Part shown: positions 59,977 through 64,000 of the stretch, in pieces | How the letters are laid out: each line of letters starts with the position of its first letter | Numbering within the stretch: position 1 is the first letter of the stretch | DNA from: Telopea speciosissima | Lineage: Eukaryota; Streptophyta; Magnoliopsida; Proteales; Proteaceae | Direction of reading: 5' to 3' | Assembly: GCF_018873765.1 (NCBI RefSeq) | Contig: NC_057923.1 | Span: forward strand, 11,606,413 to 11,670,412 | DNA: 64,000 nucleotides | Program-made: the position numbers and the translations under genes | The notes under the pieces: generated by a model | Told to the model about the DNA's origin: nothing | Seen by the model: only the letters and a program-made list of their open reading frames with translations | Databases searched by the model: none

Positions 59977-60475
59977 ATCGTCGCTGGCTTTGGCTTTCGC
60001 GCCCTCGGTACTCGCAGTTTCTATTGTTTCGTGGTCGACCCCTTCACCGTGAATTCTTGTTGGTCCTGGTCAAGGACTCCCCCATCCGCATCTGGCCTTC
60101 CAACTTCGCCGTCACCGATAATAGGTCGGAATTCGTTAGGATTTGTTTGTCAAGCTGGCATCTGAGAATGTGGGGACTAGACAGGCTATCGGTCATCTTT
60201 TTGGGAAATTACATGGCTTTGTCTGCCATGGCCATCTTTATTCACAGGGACACTTGTCATGTGCTTAGTTGAATTGTAAGCTGTGATTAAAGTCTTTTCT
60301 GTAGGAAACTGTTGGGCTTGCTCATACCCTAGCCTGGAAGACCTTGTCAATTGCATGTACGACAGATTGATCATACTCCACTCCTTGATTTTGGACTCTT
60401 TGTATCTAAACCTTGTGTTTGTCATGCTTTTTATTTGAATGAATTTTTAGTTACCAAAGAAAAAAAGTTTCAAAA
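59977..60475 (+). other. Possible retroposed 3' region next to the kinase fragment
   Basis: It is GC-richer than its surroundings at first (59977-60120), then ends in TTGTGTTTGTCATGC...GAATTTTTAGTTACC and an A-rich tract (60460-60467), a pattern seen at LINE 3' ends. I recognise no protein domain. The kinase fragment may have been carried with it. Confidence 0.3.
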
Positions 60476-60544
60476 TATATTCCAAATTTTATAGCAGAAT
60501 TCTGGAATGCTTCACAATAAATTTTGTTAAAAATATAAGGGATG

Positions 60545-60669
60545 ATGTTCTCTGTGCCGCAGCACAGCCTGTGCCTAGACACATGGGCTGGATATTCAGG
60601 GGGCAGGGTGATCATTTCGCCCATCCCCATGTGTCTGGGCGTAGCCTGCGCCCCCGGCACAGGGTGCAT
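60545..60669. mobile_element. Hairpin MITE
   Basis: The left arm (CTGTGCCGCAGCACAGCCTG) and right-arm complement (CCTGCGCCCCCGGCACAG) pair, as do CCTAGACACATGGG / CCCATGTGTCTGGG. Confidence 0.7.
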
Positions 60670-61530
60670 TTTGCCAAAATATAAATGAGAAAATTCCCAT
60701 GCGAAATCTTCAAATTTTGGATTATTTTGTTATGGGTCCACAAAATAAAATTCTAAAATTTTGGTCAGTATAAAACCTTGTAATTTACTAATGCAATGCC
60801 CGAGATGTGAGGTGTAGGTGGTGATGATCACCCCTGAGTATGCGCTATCACCCTTGGCGGGCACTCCAGGATTCGCTAACGCTCATGAAAACCTGGGTTG
60901 GTCGGTCCTCCATTCATTCGACCGGAGGCAAAGGCACCTCCATATAGTTATTGTCCATGGTTTGGATCGCTGATTTTGATCAAATCATATCAATATTGGC
61001 TTAATCAAATTTCGATTCCTGTTCTAGACGATTGAAAACGACCAATTTGTACTGGATTTCTAAGATTCAGGCTAATTCTGATTGATTTGGTGCAGACACC
61101 AATTCCACTTACTTGAACCAACCATGGTGTTGAAGACTTGACATATCGAGCCATAGTGGGGTGAAGGACCCGAGCTGCTCTTGGTCGGATGGATGTCTAA
61201 TTGAAACAGCGAAGCAAAATTATAAACAAGAGAGAGAGCGACCCTCTAATGTATGGTACCGTTTTGTTGCAACTCATTGGTACGTTCTCTTTGTTGCTTG
61301 TTCAGAGAAACCTCTCCCATATAAAAAATATATAATTTTATATTTAAAAATACATAATAATATATAAAAAAAATTATGCATAATTACGTCATATACCCAG
61401 TCAATTACATTTCTTGCAAACAACCGCTAGCTCCGTTGATTGGAGGCATTGCAAGTTGAGTGCATATCCCCCAGGAGGTCAATGGACTCCTAGATTGCAT
61501 ATTGTGCCAAAAGGCACCCCCTAAATTTTT

Positions 61531-61673
61531 ATCCTCTCCTGTTACTGCACGGTGTAGTACTGCATCGTGCGGTGCTGTAAAGGCCATGTGGCACAGCGGG
61601 CCCCACATGATGCACATGGCCTTTTCAGTCGCCGCACGATGCATTACTGCACCGTGCAATAACGAGAGAGGAT
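61531..61673. mobile_element. Hairpin MITE (family of 27814-27962)
   Basis: ATCCTCTCCTGTTACTGCAC pairs with the complement of GTGCAATAACGAGAGAGGAT. The stem continues as GTACTGCATCGTGCGG / CCGCACGATGCATTAC, with GGCCATGTG / CACATGGCC at the centre. Confidence 0.75.
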
Positions 61674-61804
61674 AACGATTCCCCCCCCCCTGTGATTGTA
61701 GATTGTGGGCTTGTCTTAGCTTTCCCCCTTAGCTTGTAGTTGGCCTGTGGGCCCTTGAGTTGGATAGACAAAAAAAAAACAAAACTGCATTTCTTGGTTT
61801 CTCC

Positions 61805-61864
61805 TTATCAGGGTCAATCCGGATTCCAGACCAATTATCAGGGTCAATCCGGATTCCAGACCAA
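61805..61864. repeat. Perfect 30-bp tandem duplication
   Basis: The 30-base unit beginning TTATCAGGGTCAATCCGG occurs twice with no mismatch. Non-coding. Confidence 0.9.
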
Positions 61865-62321
61865 TCCGACTCAATCACGACCAATTAGGGCTGGGCTGAG
61901 CTAGGCCAGGCTTTAATCTTAACCTGACCTCAAGGGCTCAGATGGGCCGGTCTTGGGCTTGGGCTGTTGTTTTAAATAACCCGGCCCAGCCCTATTCTGT
62001 AGCACAACAACTCTTGCCTCTTTTGGCAATTTGTTTTGGGTAATACACTAATAAGTAAGGAATTCAGAGTAAATGATCAGACGGGCCTGATAATGTTCGC
62101 CGTCTGTTTTCTGATATGCTCCGATATGGGCAAAAATCTCTGAAGCCTCCGTCTCCCGTTCAATTTCCCCAAATTTAACATCTTCGTCACAGGTAGTTAT
62201 CGTTAATTACTTCTCAAGTTGTCTTCTTCAATCTCTATTCCTCAGGGATTAGAGATTCAGAACTTCCATTAACTTCTGTCCGTGATTTTGGAGAGATCAG
62301 TTTATTCAAAAGAAAGTCAGT

Positions 62322-62379
62322 ATGGGTTCTGAATCTGCGACTCCCCCAAACGTTTCAGATGATAAACCTCAAAACCAAG
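62322..62379 (+). CDS. Probable first coding exon of an unidentified gene (partial, runs off the window)
   Basis: An ATG at 62322 follows a leader-like region (62130-62321). Nineteen codons, MGSESATPPNVSDDKPQNQ, end at a donor (CAAG|GTGATA, exon end 62379). An acceptor-like GTAG at 63981-63984 would add GSELQ in frame at the last 16 bases, giving one intron of 1.6 kb, but other acceptors are possible. The peptide is a short Ser/Pro-rich start with no domain, so the gene cannot be named. Between 62380 and 63984 I see no other clear exon. Confidence 0.45.
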
Positions 62380-64000
62380 GTGATATTTTTTTGGTTTTCA
62401 TTAGCTTCTTCTCTGTTGTTTACTCACGCTCTCTTTACTTTGTTGACCTCTTTGGTTGCTGAAATGAATTCGATGTTGTTTGTTGCAATCCAACGTTAAA
62501 GGGTTGCCCCCCCCCCTCCCCCTCTCTTCCTTTTGGGGCGAAGGAGCTTTGTTTGAGAGAGTTGAGAAGTTCTGACAAATTTTGAATGATATTTAATGTT
62601 GATGCATGTTTGAATTCGTTTTCAATTTCATACAATTGGAGGCAACGAGTGAGGAGAGAAACACCTGAATCTTATAACTGTTGGAGCTCCTTACTATTGA
62701 AATATCACATAATTTAGTTAACCCACTTCCAATTTCTGGTGCCTGAAAGATTTTATGTTGATTTCTCTAGAATGCTTCTGGATTAGCTCTGTTGCAACCC
62801 TTCATTAGCACTCTTTTTATCGTCTTTTTCAAGTATAGCCTGTATGAGAGTAAAATTTTATTTTGCCTCTGCTCTCTTTGTTTTCCATGGTGTTGTGCAA
62901 GAGTTATTGTAGTCAGAAGGTCAGAGCTTAATGATTCATCTGGGTTATCCGTCATATCAATTTTTTTTTATGTATCATTTTGCTGTGCTAGGGAAACTTC
63001 CTCTGTTTCAAACTGTAGGGGTGATGAGGACATCATCATTCTTTTGGTGGACAAGAAGTTCTAAGTAAATTCACGTTTCTGCTCTGACGGTATAGCATTT
63101 TCAACAGGGTGAAAGCTGTAATGGGTGTTGGTACGTTGTCAATAAAAGTCATTAGCTTTGGGTACTATAGCCCCTTAGGAGCTATTCTCTCCTCACTCCA
63201 GTGGAAGAGTTCATTCCATCCCTCAGTCAGCCGGCTGCAGAGCAGTGTGTGAGGTCAAAGACCAAAGCAATGTCAAATTATTTGCAGCTATGTCCTAATG
63301 TTGGTCTCACAATGACTATGATGGGAATTCTGTGGATCTTATATTTACTATCTCCATTGAAGTAACTCAGTACCTTGAACTGAGGACAGAGTTGAAACTT
63401 TAATATTTCTTGGGTTTCCCTCTCTCCTTACATCTCAACAGCGTTTCTCTTCCTACACCTCAATTCCAGCAACAGGGCTCCAATTGCAGGATGGTGCTTG
63501 AGGTTATTTGCATCTCATGACTGTTGTCGTCCATCTTATCCATTTTCATGTCATCAAAAGCTTCACTGAGCTTTCCCCTTTGATCATTTCCTGTAAAACA
63601 TAAAGGGGAAGTAAATTTTTGGTTCATTATGTCTTCTAAGTTAATCCATGCATAAATAAGTTCCTATGTTTTACATTAATATTGCTTTCTATTGACATTT
63701 ATGATTTTTTTATGCATAAGTCTTACTTTCTCTTGAAAAAAAAAAGTTTGTACACATGAGACTTTCTCTGTCTTTGTTATATAGTGCAGTGGAAATGAAG
63801 GTTTCTTGTTAATGTCTTTTTCTTCCCAAAGCCAGTATTTTTCTTGTTTGCCTTCATGAATGGACTAAGATGTCTGAAGATGCAGAAACATGCACATGTA
63901 CTCTGATCAATCTATCTATGTAGAATGTGCGCTTCATGTGCTTTTCTATGAGCATCCTTCACATAGAAAATATTTATAATGTAGGTTCAGAGCTTCAGAA

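Noticed and set aside
1..64000. CRISPR arrays, bacterial operons, phage or plasmid features
   Set aside because: The sequence is clearly plant nuclear; no regularly spaced repeats and no bacterial gene organisation.

Overview
This is nuclear DNA from a flowering plant. Genes are interrupted by many GT-AG introns, the spacers are AT-rich and full of MITE-like foldbacks, SINEs and retroelement remnants, and all the proteins belong to plant families. The gene set fits a eudicot or an early-diverging angiosperm, but I cannot name a species from sequence alone. Three complete protein-coding genes and the probable start of a fourth can be reconstructed exon by exon. Most other open frames are chance frames or transposon debris.

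Layout. 1-1320: spacer. About 1321-15700 (+): RRP40, the S1/KH cap subunit of the RNA exosome, with nine coding exons (240 aa) and a probable leader intron. Its long introns hold a decayed Ty3/gypsy fragment with an LTR-like segment, and several poly(C)/poly(G) runs. 15700-25270: gene-free, with tandem duplications, foldbacks and a 786-bp hAT-like element with perfect 17-bp inverted ends and an 8-bp target duplication. 25425-26774 (+): an R2R3-MYB transcription factor of the GL1/WER/MYB23 type (223 aa, three exons). 26775-35376: gene-free, rich in foldbacks, a SINE, and a 1.6-kb element with about 400-bp inverted arms (MULE-like). 35377-44849 (-): a beta-carbonic anhydrase with nine coding exons. 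Its first exon encodes a chloroplast transit peptide, and an internal TATA box and leader exon predict a second, cytosolic product. 45000-48500: spacer with a LINE fragment and a MITE.

48500-56640 is a mosaic of duplicated pieces: three decayed CAF1 (CCR4-associated deadenylase) copies (one inverted, two in tandem), each followed by a segment resembling a tRNA-Met primer-binding site. Next to them is an inverted-repeat element enclosing a diverged tandem ubiquitin-like reading frame. 56640-62300: spacer with hairpin elements and a fragment of an LRR receptor kinase C-terminus. 62322 to the end: the probable first coding exon of an unidentified gene that runs off the window.

The genes have unrelated jobs (RNA decay, epidermal or flavonoid-type transcriptional control, CO2/bicarbonate exchange) and show no shared operon-like logic. 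The most interesting points are the predicted dual-targeting architecture of the carbonic anhydrase gene, the CAF1/PBS-like repeat unit, the ubiquitin-like frame inside an inverted-repeat element, and the well-bounded hAT-like elements.
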